Shown here piece after piece: positions 7,514-15,404 of a stretch of 64,000 nt of DNA. This DNA is from Methylotenera oryzisoli. GTDB taxonomy: Bacteria; Pseudomonadota; Gammaproteobacteria; Burkholderiales; Methylophilaceae. The position numbers were made by a program, and so were the translations under genes. The stretch is from assembly GCF_004661485.1 (NCBI RefSeq), contig NZ_PQVH01000008.1:1-64000 (forward strand), read 5' to 3'. Every line of letters begins with the position of its first letter. Position 1 is the stretch's first letter. Under the pieces are notes generated by a model. That model saw only the letters and a list, made by a program, of their open reading frames with translations, had not been told where the DNA came from and made no database searches.

Positions 7514-8607
7514 CAGACTTAGTTTCATTGCGTGTAAATGGCGCTGATTATGCTGGTTGGCTAGATGTTGAAATCACTGCCGGCATCGAGCGCCAGGCGC
7601 GTGATTTTAAGTTAAGCATTACGCGCTCATGGCCTAATGCGCCAGCTAATGTGCGGCGTGTAAAGCAGGGTGATCTGTGTGAGTTATACATTGGTGCGGA
7701 TAAAGTGCTAACCGGATTTGTGGATGCAATGCCCATCGGTTACACCGGCACTAGCATTTCACTGTCAATCACAGGTAGAAGCAAAACGGCTGATTTAGTC
7801 GATTGCTCTGCTGACTTTGGCTCTGGCCAATGGCGCAATAGAAAGATTGAAAAAATCGCGGCTGATTTAGCCTCAAGTTACGGCATTAAGGTAATTACTG
7901 ATATTGATACAGGTGCGCTGATTAGTGATCACCAAATTGATACAGGTGAAACTGCGTTTGAAAGCATAGGCCGCTTGTTGCTGCTAAGGCAGATGTTAAG
8001 TACAGATGACGCTGAAGGCAACTTACACTTAATTTCAGCAGGCTCTGGCGGGCTAGCAAACACCGCGCTTGTATTTGGTAAGAATGTATTAGCGGCCAGT
8101 ATCGGCAATGATTACAAAGATGTGTTTAGTGACTACGTAGTGAAGGGCCAGCGAGCTGGTAATGATTACGATAGTGCTGAGTCGGTAGCATCGGTCTCTG
8201 CAGTAGCTAGTGATACAACATTAGCCAGGCATCGCAAAACAATCATCATGCTCAATGGCAACGCAACGCAGCAAGATTGCTCGCAGCGGGCAAGGTATGA
8301 GCGCTTGTATCGCGCGGCAAAGGCGATTGAAACTGTTTATACCGTGCAAGGTTGGCGGCAGGATGATGGTTCGTTATGGCGGCCAAATCAAATGGTTTCT
8401 GTGAGTGATCCAATCATTGGCTTTGAGCGCACGCTATTAATTACTGAAGTTTCTTACAGGATTAGCGAGTCTGACGGTACTACTTGCGATATTAAAGTGG
8501 CACCTAAAGAGGGGTTCATTCCATCGCCTGAAGTGGCAAAAAAAGAATCAGACAAAAAATCTGGCAAGGCTTCTACAGATTGGCCAGACGTAAAGGCGGC
8601 AACATGA
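7510..8607 (+). CDS. Baseplate hub protein (Mu gpP / gp44-like)
   Basis: 365 residues. VSLRVNGADYAGWLDVEITAGIE at the N-terminus, the strand-rich LYIGADKVLTGFVD and ISLSITGRSKTADLVDCSA, then KIAADLASSYGI, are the signature of phage hub proteins related to T4 gp27 and Mu gpP. The C-terminal part has WRPNQMVSVSDPIIG and LLITEVSYRIS. It forms the hub that carries the spike. It overlaps the following gp45-like gene by 4 bases. Confidence 0.9.
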   Translation: MTDLVSLRVNGADYAGWLDVEITAGIERQARDFKLSITRSWPNAPANVRRVKQGDLCELYIGADKVLTGFVDAMPIGYTGTSISLSITGRSKTADLVDCSADFGSGQWRNRKIEKIAADLASSYGIKVITDIDTGALISDHQIDTGETAFESIGRLLLLRQMLSTDDAEGNLHLISAGSGGLANTALVFGKNVLAASIGNDYKDVFSDYVVKGQRAGNDYDSAESVASVSAVASDTTLARHRKTIIMLNGNATQQDCSQRARYERLYRAAKAIETVYTVQGWRQDDGSLWRPNQMVSVSDPIIGFERTLLITEVSYRISESDGTTCDIKVAPKEGFIPSPEVAKKESDKKSGKASTDWPDVKAAT

Positions 8608-9137
8608 GTGAACGATTATCTAGCAGAATGATTGCATCATTGCGCCGTAGTTTACAGAACATCGCTTTGCGTGGCGTGGTAACGCTAGTGAATAGCGCCA
8701 CCAAGATGCAGTCTGTGCAAGTCTCGTTAAGAGAGGGTGAGCTTAAAGATAGCCTTGAGCATTTTGAGGCTTATGGCTTTACAAGCAACCCAAAGGCTGG
8801 TGCTGAGGCTGTTACGCTGTTTTTTAATGGTGATCGTAGTCATGGCATTGCCATTGTAATTGGTGATCGCCGTTACCGCCTTCAGGGTTTGGCATCTGGT
8901 GAAATGGCGATACATGATGACCAGAATCAAAAAGTACATATTAAACGTGACAAGATTTTAATTGAAACGCCGCTAGATATTGAAATGCGCGGCAATAACG
9001 TGCGCATACATGGCAACGCCAGCTTGATTCTTGAATGTAATGGCCACGGTGAAAAATGGCTACCTACACATAAAGAGAGCTGGACCATTGGCAGCACTGG
9101 CGCTAGTTACGCAATTAACCCGCCTCAAATCCCGTAG
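8604..9137 (+). CDS. Baseplate spike protein (Mu gp45 / gpV-like)
   Basis: 177 residues from ATG 8604, which overlaps the hub gene stop (ATGA). The text GVVTLVNSATKMQSVQVSLREGE at the N-terminus is the OB-fold, and EHFEAYGFTSNPKAGAEAVTLFFNG with SHGIAIVIGDRRYRLQGL is the conserved core of phage baseplate V/gp45 proteins. The C-terminal stretch (VHIKRDKILIETPLDIEMRGNNVRIHGNA) has the short alternating strands of the triple-stranded spike. Mu gp45 is the membrane-piercing needle. Confidence 0.9.
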   Translation: MSERLSSRMIASLRRSLQNIALRGVVTLVNSATKMQSVQVSLREGELKDSLEHFEAYGFTSNPKAGAEAVTLFFNGDRSHGIAIVIGDRRYRLQGLASGEMAIHDDQNQKVHIKRDKILIETPLDIEMRGNNVRIHGNASLILECNGHGEKWLPTHKESWTIGSTGASYAINPPQIP

Positions 9138-9146
9138 GAATTCCAG

Positions 9147-9584
9147 ATGATACAAAACGATATGACCATCACTGTTGATGGCATTGAGAGCACTTCGCTC
9201 GCGCCTGGCGATTCACTTGCTAGGGCGGTGATTATCAGCTTATTTACTTGGCGGCGTGCAAATGCAGATGATATTGCAGAAGGCCAGAAAATGGGCTGGT
9301 TTGGTGATGTTGCCGAGCCCCTGGTGGCGAACGACAAGATTGGCTCACGGCTTTGGCTGCTGAGCCGTGAGAAACTGGTGCAAAGCACATTTAACCGTGC
9401 GCGTGAATATGCGCGTGAAGCGCTGCAATGGTTGATTGATGACCAGATCGCCGTGCGCGTAGACGTGAGCGCAGAACGCTATGGTATGGATGGCATGGCG
9501 CTGGTATGCACCATCACCCGTGAAGATGGCAGCAATATCAGCCTGAGATTTAACGATGTTTGGGAGAAAGTACGTGCCATTTAG
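9147..9584 (+). CDS. Baseplate protein, GP46 family
   Basis: 145 residues. SLARAVIISLFTWRRANADDI followed by GWFGDV and IGSRLWLLSREKL are the standard family markers of Mu gp46 (T4 gp25-related wedge component). The C-terminal half (YAREALQWLIDDQIAVRVDV and CTITREDGSNISLRF) also fits. It lies between the spike and gp47 genes exactly as in Mu and overlaps the gp47 gene by 11 bases. Confidence 0.9.
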   Translation: MIQNDMTITVDGIESTSLAPGDSLARAVIISLFTWRRANADDIAEGQKMGWFGDVAEPLVANDKIGSRLWLLSREKLVQSTFNRAREYAREALQWLIDDQIAVRVDVSAERYGMDGMALVCTITREDGSNISLRFNDVWEKVRAI

Positions 9585-10623
9585 CAGACCGACTTTAAAT
9601 GAAATAATCACCAGAACACGCGCTGACGCACAATCGCGCTTGAGCGCTGAGCAGATGCGCCGCTCAGATTCTGAGGTCTATGCACGCCTAATTGCAGCAG
9701 CTTCACATGAGCTGCATGGGCATCTTGCATTTATTGCTTCACAGGTGCTTTACGATACTGCAGAGGCTGAGTTTTTGGACAGGTGGGCATCCATCTGGCT
9801 GACTACGCCACGTAAACAAGCTGTTGTTGCAATTGGTGACATAGTTTTTACTGGAGTAGACGGCACAGTAATTCCGGCTGATACCCCGGTAATTCGTGCT
9901 GACGGTGTTGAATTCACTACAATAAATGAAGTCACTATCACATCAGGCGCGGCAACGGCCACGATAGAAGCCAGCGCAGCGGGGCAAAATGGAAACACTG
10001 TCGCTGGCACAATTTTAAGTATGTCATCTCCAATATCTGGCATTGATAGTAATGCTGTTGTGAGTGTAGGTGCTATCACTCAAGGGGCTGATGTCGAAGA
10101 TGATACTAGTTTGCGAGAGCGTTTAGTTGCTCGTATTCAACAGCCTCCACAGGGGGGTGCAGCACATGATTATGTTACCTGGGCGCTTGAGGTGCCTGGT
10201 GTAACACGCGCATGGGTTTATCCGAAAGAGCTTGGCGATGGAACTGTTACCGTGCGCTTTGTGCGTGATGATGATGCCAGTTTGATTCCTGATGCTGCAG
10301 AGGTTTTGGCTGTGCAGGAGTATATCGATGCATTGCGCCCAGTTACTGCTGATTTAGCCGTAGTTGCGCCGGTGCCAGTACCGCTTGATTTTACTTTGGC
10401 GGTCACACCAAACACATTGTCAGTGAAAGCTGCAGTTGAAGCTGAGTTAAAAGACTTGCTCACGCGTGAAGCTTCGCCTAGTGCAACTATTCTATTGAGT
10501 CACATTCGTGAAGCAATCTCAATTGCTGCAGGAGAAAGTAACTACACCATGATGGTGCCAAGTGCAGATATTACGCATAGCACTGGGCAAATTGCGGTGA
10601 TGGGAGTGATTACATGGCTTTAA
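9574..10623 (+). CDS. Baseplate J-like protein (Mu gp47)
   Basis: 349 residues. The GTG at 9574 is chosen because it is preceded by GGGAG and gives the family's normal opening MPFSRPTLNEIITR; an ATG 18 bases upstream is in frame but gives an unusual N-terminus. Conserved features are RRSDSEVYARLIAAASHELHG, FLDRWASIW, TGVDGTVIPADTPVIRADG, SAAGQNGNTVAGT and DTSLRERLVARIQQPPQGGA. It builds the baseplate wedge. It overlaps the gene before (11 bases) and the gene after (10 bases). Confidence 0.92.
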   Translation: MPFSRPTLNEIITRTRADAQSRLSAEQMRRSDSEVYARLIAAASHELHGHLAFIASQVLYDTAEAEFLDRWASIWLTTPRKQAVVAIGDIVFTGVDGTVIPADTPVIRADGVEFTTINEVTITSGAATATIEASAAGQNGNTVAGTILSMSSPISGIDSNAVVSVGAITQGADVEDDTSLRERLVARIQQPPQGGAAHDYVTWALEVPGVTRAWVYPKELGDGTVTVRFVRDDDASLIPDAAEVLAVQEYIDALRPVTADLAVVAPVPVPLDFTLAVTPNTLSVKAAVEAELKDLLTREASPSATILLSHIREAISIAAGESNYTMMVPSADITHSTGQIAVMGVITWL

Positions 10624-11201
10624 CTGCTGAAAGTTATTTACAGCAACTGCAGGCTTTATTGCCGCAAGGTCCAGCATGGCCAAGAGAAGAGGGTGCGTTA
10701 AACACTAAGTTGCTGGATGCGTGGTCTGCAGAACTAGCTAGAGTAGATGCTCGTATCGAGGCGCTAATTAATGAAGCTGACCCTCGCGTAACGTCTGAGT
10801 TACTTGCAGACTGGGAGGCGCTTGCTGGTCTGCCTGATCCATGTGTGACTGTAGATCAAACAGTAGATCAGCGGCGATTGGCGCTGGTTAGTAAGCTCAC
10901 TAACCTGGGTGGCCAAAGCCGCCAATACTTCATCAACTTGGCTACAAGCATGGGTTATGCAGATGCCACGATAGATGAATACAAGCCAATGAACTGCAAT
11001 GACAATTGCAATGATGCCCTTTATTCAGATAACGACCGCTTTTATTGGACGATGAACTTGCCATCAGATGGCGGTATTTTTATTGCCAATTGCCAAAGCC
11101 CCTGCGATTCCCCGCTGCAGTCATGGGGCGACGAAGCGATTGAGTGCCGTATTAATAAATATAAACCTGCCCATACAACCGTAATTTTTGCTTACCCTTA
11201 G
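10614..11201 (+). CDS. Tail protein gp48 family (YmfQ, DUF2313)
   Basis: 195 residues. ESYLQQLQALLPQGPAWPREEGALNTKLLDAWSAELARVDAR and LLADWEALAGLPDPCV are diagnostic for the YmfQ/Mu gp48 family that links baseplate and tail fibres. The C-terminal half carries seven cysteines (CNDNCND, NCQSPCDSP, ECR), common in this family and possibly structural. It is the last of the Mu-type baseplate genes before the fibre. Confidence 0.88.
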   Translation: MALTAESYLQQLQALLPQGPAWPREEGALNTKLLDAWSAELARVDARIEALINEADPRVTSELLADWEALAGLPDPCVTVDQTVDQRRLALVSKLTNLGGQSRQYFINLATSMGYADATIDEYKPMNCNDNCNDALYSDNDRFYWTMNLPSDGGIFIANCQSPCDSPLQSWGDEAIECRINKYKPAHTTVIFAYP

Positions 11202-11214
11202 GAGATGATGAAAA

Positions 11215-12210
11215 ATGAAAAGAATTGATACATCAACCCGTGCTGTAGATTTGTTCGGCGCGGGTAAAGATGGTTATAAGGATGGCAATAAAGCACTAGG
11301 CATTGTGCCAACAGATATGAATGCTTCATCTTTAAACTCAATCCAAGAAGAGATTGCTTCCGTGATTGAAGGCACCGGCGTTGCACTCAACCCTGCTGAT
11401 AATGCGCAGTTAAGCACGGCAATTAAAGCCTTGATTGCTAATTACGGCAACGACTACATTGCCAAATTCACCACCACCGCCAATATCAACCTTAACGGGT
11501 TGGCTGCACAAGCTGGTGGTGATTGGTCAGGCGCACTTACGGCTGGTGACGTCATCCTAGTGAAAGACCAAACCACAGGTGCGCAGAATGGTTGGTATGT
11601 TGCCGCAGCTGGTGCTTGGTCACGTGTTACCTGGGCAGACGTCTCTGCTGAAATTAAGCCTGCAGTATTAACAATGGTGAGCGGTGGAGCAACGTTAGCA
11701 GACAGCATTTGGATATTAACCACGGATGCGCCAATTACATTAGGTACAACTTCACTAGTGTTTGCGCGTAAGGATGGTGGTGCAGTAACAGCGGCTAGTG
11801 ACCCAACCTTCGTTAATAACAGCTCATCACCGGCTAGTACAAGCTGGGTACGCGGTGCGATGGCAGCCATTGCTACAGCAGCAGGTTTTGCTGTTTCATT
11901 AACCGCTAATGGATATATTAAATTTCCTAGTTGGCTGGGTGGGTGGATTGTTCAATGGGCTACTGGTACTAACGATGCGGCAAATAATACAGAGGTCTCT
12001 CAAACAATTACATGGCCTTTAGCGTTCCCAACTGCAGCCTTGTTTTCAAGCGTAAGCACTCAAACAGCCACTCTATCAGGTTCTTGTGATTTATTTTATC
12101 AGTCAGCACCACCAACACTTACCAACATTCAAGTGCAACGTAATCAAACAGGGAGCGCGTCATCAAACTCAGTTTTAACTGCACCCAAAGCATGGGCAGT
12201 AGGATATTAG
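11215..12210 (+). CDS. Phage tail fibre protein
   Basis: 331 residues, short for a fibre. ATG 11215 has a GGAG ribosome site at 11201-11204; the ATG at 11205 is out of frame. The N-terminus (KRIDTSTRAVDLFGAGKDGYKDGN, then MNASSLNSIQEEIASVIEGTG) is the usual baseplate-attaching domain of Mu/P2-type fibres. The middle (GDVILVKDQTTGAQNGWYVAA) resembles repeated fibre shaft modules. The last about 85 residues (GYIKFPSWLGGWIVQWATG, then ITWPLAFPTAALF) look like a gp53-type C-terminal receptor-binding tip. This tip likely decides host range. Confidence 0.88.
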   Translation: MKRIDTSTRAVDLFGAGKDGYKDGNKALGIVPTDMNASSLNSIQEEIASVIEGTGVALNPADNAQLSTAIKALIANYGNDYIAKFTTTANINLNGLAAQAGGDWSGALTAGDVILVKDQTTGAQNGWYVAAAGAWSRVTWADVSAEIKPAVLTMVSGGATLADSIWILTTDAPITLGTTSLVFARKDGGAVTAASDPTFVNNSSSPASTSWVRGAMAAIATAAGFAVSLTANGYIKFPSWLGGWIVQWATGTNDAANNTEVSQTITWPLAFPTAALFSSVSTQTATLSGSCDLFYQSAPPTLTNIQVQRNQTGSASSNSVLTAPKAWAVGY

Positions 12211-12218
12211 GAGGAATC

Positions 12219-12680
12219 ATGTTTTATTCAGCAACAACTAAAGGCGTTTATTCAGAAAAACATCATGGGGAAAACATTCCAGCCGATGCTTTGCCTATTC
12301 CAGATTTGCTCTATCAGTCATATTTGAATGCTGAAATTTCACGCTTTGATGTGATTGATGGGGTTGTGGTTGCTTATAAAAGAGCAGAGCCAACGCCTGA
12401 AGAATTTACCGCACAAGAATTTGAGTCAGTACGCGCTAAATTGCAATCAGAGATTGATGCCAAAGCCAAGGCACTAGGCTTCAGCGGCGGCAACGCACTG
12501 ATGCTTTACGCTGGTTTCTCAAATGGCTTCCAAACGCTAGCTCAGGCGTTTGCACAATGGGAGGCGGATGTTTGGATTCAGGCCGGGGCCTATAAAGATG
12601 AGGTGTTGGCTGGCACCAAGCCGATGCTAACACCTGATGAGGCAGTCGCCATGATGCCAGAGTTGGTACTGCCGGCATGA
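12219..12680 (+). CDS. Tail fibre assembly / fibre-associated protein
   Basis: 153 residues. ATG 12219 follows a strong AGGAGG at 12209-12214, which overlaps the fibre stop codon; an upstream in-frame codon at 12192 lies inside the fibre gene and is rejected. N-terminal text FYSATTKGVYSEKHHGENIPADA is common in fibre chaperones. The C-terminal part (AKALGFSGGNALMLYAGFSNGFQTLAQAFAQWEADVW) resembles a variable effector module. Placement directly after the fibre gene supports a chaperone role. It overlaps the next gene by 4 bases. Confidence 0.7.
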   Translation: MFYSATTKGVYSEKHHGENIPADALPIPDLLYQSYLNAEISRFDVIDGVVVAYKRAEPTPEEFTAQEFESVRAKLQSEIDAKAKALGFSGGNALMLYAGFSNGFQTLAQAFAQWEADVWIQAGAYKDEVLAGTKPMLTPDEAVAMMPELVLPA

Positions 12681-12919
12681 TATTAATCTACCTAAAAAAC
12701 AACGCCATTGCCTTTGATCAGCAAGTCAATGCGTTGTTGGGTGGTTCGCCAGATGAAACGCTATCCAGCCGCGCTTACCGGGTAAGTAGGAATGGCAGCT
12801 GGTGGCGCTGGCAGATTTGCATGGTGGTGATTAATAGCTTGGCTTTTAACCGTAACCACTGTTACGAGTCTTATTTAAGTGAACTTAACCGCAGGCAGCG
12901 CCGCGCGAATTTTGGGTGA
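12677..12919 (+). CDS. Conserved small phage protein, function unknown
   Basis: 80 residues. The segment AFDQQVNALLGGSPDETLSSRAYR with a later NHCYESYLSELNRRQ is a pattern repeatedly seen in small late-region proteins of proteobacterial phages (FDQ, NxLLGG, DETLS, HCxxSYxSE). There is no signal peptide or membrane segment. It overlaps the fibre-associated gene by 4 bases, so it is expressed with the late genes. No function is known to me. Confidence 0.65.
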   Translation: MILIYLKNNAIAFDQQVNALLGGSPDETLSSRAYRVSRNGSWWRWQICMVVINSLAFNRNHCYESYLSELNRRQRRANFG

Positions 12920-12925
12920 ATTGAG

Positions 12926-13465
12926 ATGAAACTAATCATTATTTTAACTGGCCTCATCAGCTTTTTAATTAAGTTGGTGCTAGACCTTCCGTTGATGTTG
13001 CTAGGCTTGCTAGTGATCGCAATCGCTTTGCCATTCAGAAAAAACAATCACCTACCTGCATGGGCTGAGTGGTGCTGGGGTAATCGTGATCACGGCAATG
13101 ATGGTGAATCATTCTGGGCTAAGCGTACCATCGGCTGGCCATACTTCATACGATGCTGGTGGTGGTTGGCAGTGCGTAACCCTACGTTTAATTGGTCAAA
13201 GTATGTGCTTGGCCTCAAGGTGACGCAGTTGGCCGTGAGCATTGGTAATACCACTGTTGATGAAGATGAAGGCGCAACCGGCTGGCACTACTCCATTGGC
13301 GATGCGTTTGAGTTCAGGTTCATCGGCTGGCCATATACCGTTTTTGGTAAACACTTTTGCGTAAAACTAAGATTTGGCTGGAAGATTGAAGGCAAGGATA
13401 TTGGAGAGATGGCACAGTTTTGCTTTGTGCCTAATCCGGTGTGTGCTTTTACACCAAAAACATAA
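12926..13465 (+). CDS. Membrane-anchored phage protein, DUF7338-like, function unknown
   Basis: 179 residues. The first about 40 residues hold one or two hydrophobic segments (IIILTGLISFLIKLVLDLPLMLLGLLVIAIALPF). The soluble part has LPAWAEWCWGNRDHGNDGE and WWLAVRNPTFNWSKYVLG, a Trp-rich pattern I recognise from phage-encoded proteins placed near lysis genes. The C-terminus has GWPYTVFGKHFCVKLRFGWK. The family name is given with moderate confidence. A terminator follows. Confidence 0.6.
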   Translation: MKLIIILTGLISFLIKLVLDLPLMLLGLLVIAIALPFRKNNHLPAWAEWCWGNRDHGNDGESFWAKRTIGWPYFIRCWWWLAVRNPTFNWSKYVLGLKVTQLAVSIGNTTVDEDEGATGWHYSIGDAFEFRFIGWPYTVFGKHFCVKLRFGWKIEGKDIGEMAQFCFVPNPVCAFTPKT

Positions 13466-13495
13466 TAAAAATTCAATTTGTACTAGTTGATAAAT

Positions 13496-13517
13496 GCCGC
13501 CTTGAGCGGTTTTTTTT
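13496..13517 (+). terminator. Rho-independent terminator before the lysis cassette
   Basis: A short 4-bp GC stem CCGC / GCGG (plus a G-T pair) with loop CTTGA is followed by eight T. It separates the fibre-side accessory genes from the lysis cassette. Confidence 0.7.
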
Positions 13518-13547
13518 ACGTCCAAAAATAATAAAAAGGGGTGGTAA

Positions 13548-13916
13548 ATGCCAGATCCAATAACACATGCTGCTAGTCCGTTAGCTATTGCAACATTATC
13601 TACGGCGGCTAGTTTTCTATTTGATCTGCCTCTTGGGGTAGTGATTACTGCAGTCGGTGGCGCTTACTGGGCCGTATATAGAAATAAGTCACTGAAGGTG
13701 GGGCGGTCAATTCTATTGATTATTGGCGCTACGCTTATTGCCGTGACCTTAGTGCATGGTGTTACATGGATGTTCGATACTTTACTCAACATGAAAGACA
13801 TCCCTCAGCGTCCGGTAGCTTTCTTGCTAGGTTTCGCTGTGATAGATAAGCCTTTTAGGGATTCATTAATCGCCTGGGCTAAATCTAAATTTGACTTCCT
13901 GCAGGTGCAAAAATGA
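13548..13916 (+). CDS. Putative phage holin (three membrane segments)
   Basis: 122 residues with about three hydrophobic stretches: around residues 13-40 (LAIATLSTAASFLFDL and LGVVITAVGGAYWAVY), 53-75 (ILLIIGATLIAVTLVHGV) and 88-100 (VAFLLGFAVI). The C-terminus is short and charged. Small size, several membrane segments and position two genes before the endolysin are what is expected of a holin. AAGGGG precedes ATG 13548. The stop overlaps the next gene (ATGA). Family not recognised from sequence. Confidence 0.6.
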   Translation: MPDPITHAASPLAIATLSTAASFLFDLPLGVVITAVGGAYWAVYRNKSLKVGRSILLIIGATLIAVTLVHGVTWMFDTLLNMKDIPQRPVAFLLGFAVIDKPFRDSLIAWAKSKFDFLQVQK

Positions 13917-14224
13917 GTGCAATTTTAAGTATTTTAATTGGAATATATATCGTGGTGGACGCAGCATATCTGGCTGCAATTGCAGACAGTGAAACTAGGC
14001 ATTGCATGATTGGGAAACACGCTGGCGCAGTTATGAGCGGGTTGTACATGATTGTTGGTTTTCACAATGACTTTACCATTTTGTTTGGAGTGACCATCGC
14101 ACTATTCATGTGGCCAGATACTTACTTTAGGTTGCTAGATTACCTGCAGGCAAAAAATCACCGAGTGTACCTCTTTGTTATTGGGCTTTTTAAACATAGA
14201 TCACGTAGAAAGAGCGGGTCGTAA
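13913..14224 (+). CDS. Small phage membrane protein, holin or antiholin candidate
   Basis: 103 residues with three hydrophobic segments (ILSILIGIYIVVDAAYLAAI, AGAVMSGLYMIVGF, FTILFGVTIALFMWP) and a basic C-terminal tail (KHRSRRKSGS). It is translationally coupled on both sides: ATGA overlap with the holin candidate before it and TAATG overlap with the amidase after it. Two adjacent multi-pass proteins in front of the endolysin could be a holin/antiholin pair, but nothing in the sequence says which is which. Confidence 0.55.
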   Translation: MSAILSILIGIYIVVDAAYLAAIADSETRHCMIGKHAGAVMSGLYMIVGFHNDFTILFGVTIALFMWPDTYFRLLDYLQAKNHRVYLFVIGLFKHRSRRKSGS

Positions 14225-14760
14225 TGAAAAGAACTATTAATGCAATTGTGATCCATTGTGCTGCCACCCCCAATGGTAAGGCTTTTGAGGCGCTAGATAT
14301 TGACCGGATGCACAAGCTGAGAGGATTTAAACGTGATAGCCAGGCTGTGCGGAACTTCAACCCAGAACTAAAGAGTATTGGGTACCACTTTGTTGTTGGT
14401 GTAGACGGCAAGACTCAAACGGGCAGGGGCCTTGAAGAGATTGGTGCGCATGTGCAGGGCAGTAATGCCAAATCAATTGGAATATGCATGATTGGAACGG
14501 ACCAATATAGCCAGGCGCAATGGTTGGGATTGCGCGAATGCTTAGTTAATCTGTCAAGCAAGATATTAGGCCGCACTATTTTAACGCCTGCATCGATGCT
14601 GCAGTCATTAAATGATGCTGGTATCAGCATTAAAGGCCACCGAGATTATTCGCCTGACTTAAATGGCAATGGCGTGATTGAGCGGAATGAGTGGATTAAA
14701 ACCTGCCCAGGTTTTGATGTTGCTGCATGGATTAAAGGCGGCATGGTTCCTTTGAAATAA
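14224..14760 (+). CDS. Phage endolysin, N-acetylmuramoyl-L-alanine amidase
   Basis: 178 residues of the Amidase_2 / T7 lysozyme fold, cleaving the amide bond between MurNAc and L-Ala in peptidoglycan. Zinc ligands can be placed by pattern at H11 (IVIHCAAT), H139 (KGHRDYSPD) and C161 (IKTCPGFD), with Y54 (SIGYHFVV) and K159 near the catalytic positions of T7 lysozyme. There is no signal peptide, so it needs a holin to cross the inner membrane. The insert NGNGVIERNEW before the last ligand is typical of this subgroup. Confidence 0.92.
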   Translation: MKRTINAIVIHCAATPNGKAFEALDIDRMHKLRGFKRDSQAVRNFNPELKSIGYHFVVGVDGKTQTGRGLEEIGAHVQGSNAKSIGICMIGTDQYSQAQWLGLRECLVNLSSKILGRTILTPASMLQSLNDAGISIKGHRDYSPDLNGNGVIERNEWIKTCPGFDVAAWIKGGMVPLK

Positions 14761-14774
14761 GTTGGAGATAAATA

Positions 14775-15284
14775 ATGATAGGTTTTCTTTCTGGATTAAG
14801 TCTGCAGACAAAAGCATTAATTGCTATTGGTTTGTTTCTAAGTGGACTTGCCTCTGGCTGGGTAGTGCATGGATGGAAAACAGACTCCAGTGCAGCCAAA
14901 AGTATCAACAATCAAATTAAAACGGCCACAGCGCTTCAAAATGAATCTAAGCCAATTATTAACAAGAAAATAAATGATCTACAAAAGGCCGAGATTGTTT
15001 ATAGAACGATTAAGGAGAAAATCTATGAAAAGAATGATACTGACATCTGCTTTGATGCTGAGTCTCTCAGCTTGTGGAACAGTGCCATCGCAGGTGCCGA
15101 TAGTAATCGACCAGAGCCTGCTAGAGAGGCCGCAGAAAATGAAGCCATTGTCGCCAGTGTTGAAGAAGTCCTTGTCAACGCCTCAGACAACTTTGAAACC
15201 TGCAACAAAAACATTATCAAGCACAACGCTTTAATTGATAAAGTTGAATCCCTTGATGGTAAAATGTGCGCCTGCAGCAGATGA
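14775..15284 (+). CDS. Rz-like inner membrane spanin (i-spanin)
   Basis: 169 residues. One N-terminal membrane anchor (about residues 13-33, LIAIGLFLSGLASGWVVHGW) is followed by a helical periplasmic domain (KSINNQIKTATALQNE and INDLQKAEIVYRTIKEKIYEKN) typical of Rz proteins. Another frame inside this gene encodes a small lipoprotein, the matching Rz1. Together they fuse inner and outer membranes at the end of lysis. GGAG precedes ATG 14775. The protein is longer than the usual 150 residues and ends CACSR. Confidence 0.85.
   Translation: MIGFLSGLSLQTKALIAIGLFLSGLASGWVVHGWKTDSSAAKSINNQIKTATALQNESKPIINKKINDLQKAEIVYRTIKEKIYEKNDTDICFDAESLSLWNSAIAGADSNRPEPAREAAENEAIVASVEEVLVNASDNFETCNKNIIKHNALIDKVESLDGKMCACSR
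15025..15234 (+). CDS. Rz1-like outer membrane spanin, nested in Rz
   Basis: 69 residues encoded in another frame wholly inside the Rz gene. ATG 15025 has a near-perfect ribosome site TAAGGAG (15011-15017). The N-terminus MKRMILTSALMLSLSAC is a lipoprotein signal with lipobox LSAC and lipidated Cys17; the mature part is short and Pro/Ser/Thr-rich, as in known Rz1 proteins (about 40-60 residues). A longer frame start upstream (14974) lacks the signal peptide at the N-terminus and is rejected. Complete nesting is the lambda arrangement. Confidence 0.85.
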   Translation: MKRMILTSALMLSLSACGTVPSQVPIVIDQSLLERPQKMKPLSPVLKKSLSTPQTTLKPATKTLSSTTL

Positions 15285-15321
15285 TCATTTTGTTGGCTTC
15301 ACCAATATGATCATCTGTTTT
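15278..15321 (+). terminator. Hairpin terminator at the end of the lysis genes
   Basis: The perfect 11-bp arms CAGATGATCAT and ATGATCATCTG enclose a further TTGG/CCAA pair with loop CTTCA, followed by TTTT. The left arm overlaps the Rz stop codon (15282-15284). It is the right-hand transcription end of the prophage late region. Confidence 0.75.
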
Positions 15322-15349
15322 GCGGAGCGGCCCTAAAATTGCGGAGCGG
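15321..15349. repeat. 10-bp direct repeat at the prophage right edge
   Basis: TGCGGAGCGG occurs at 15321-15330 and again at 15340-15349, 19 bases apart, in the 120-base stretch between the lysis terminator and tRNA-Arg. It could be part of an attachment site or protein-binding arm sites; nothing more can be concluded without the other prophage end. Confidence 0.5.
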
Positions 15350-15404
15350 AATATTTTATAAAATAGCCTGAATCCATTGTTAAATAAGGCTCGTAAGCAA
15401 CAAC

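Noticed and set aside
1-15321. Mu-like transposable prophage as a whole
   Set aside because: Only the tail is Mu-type; the head genes are HK97-type and no Mu end or transposase is visible in the window.
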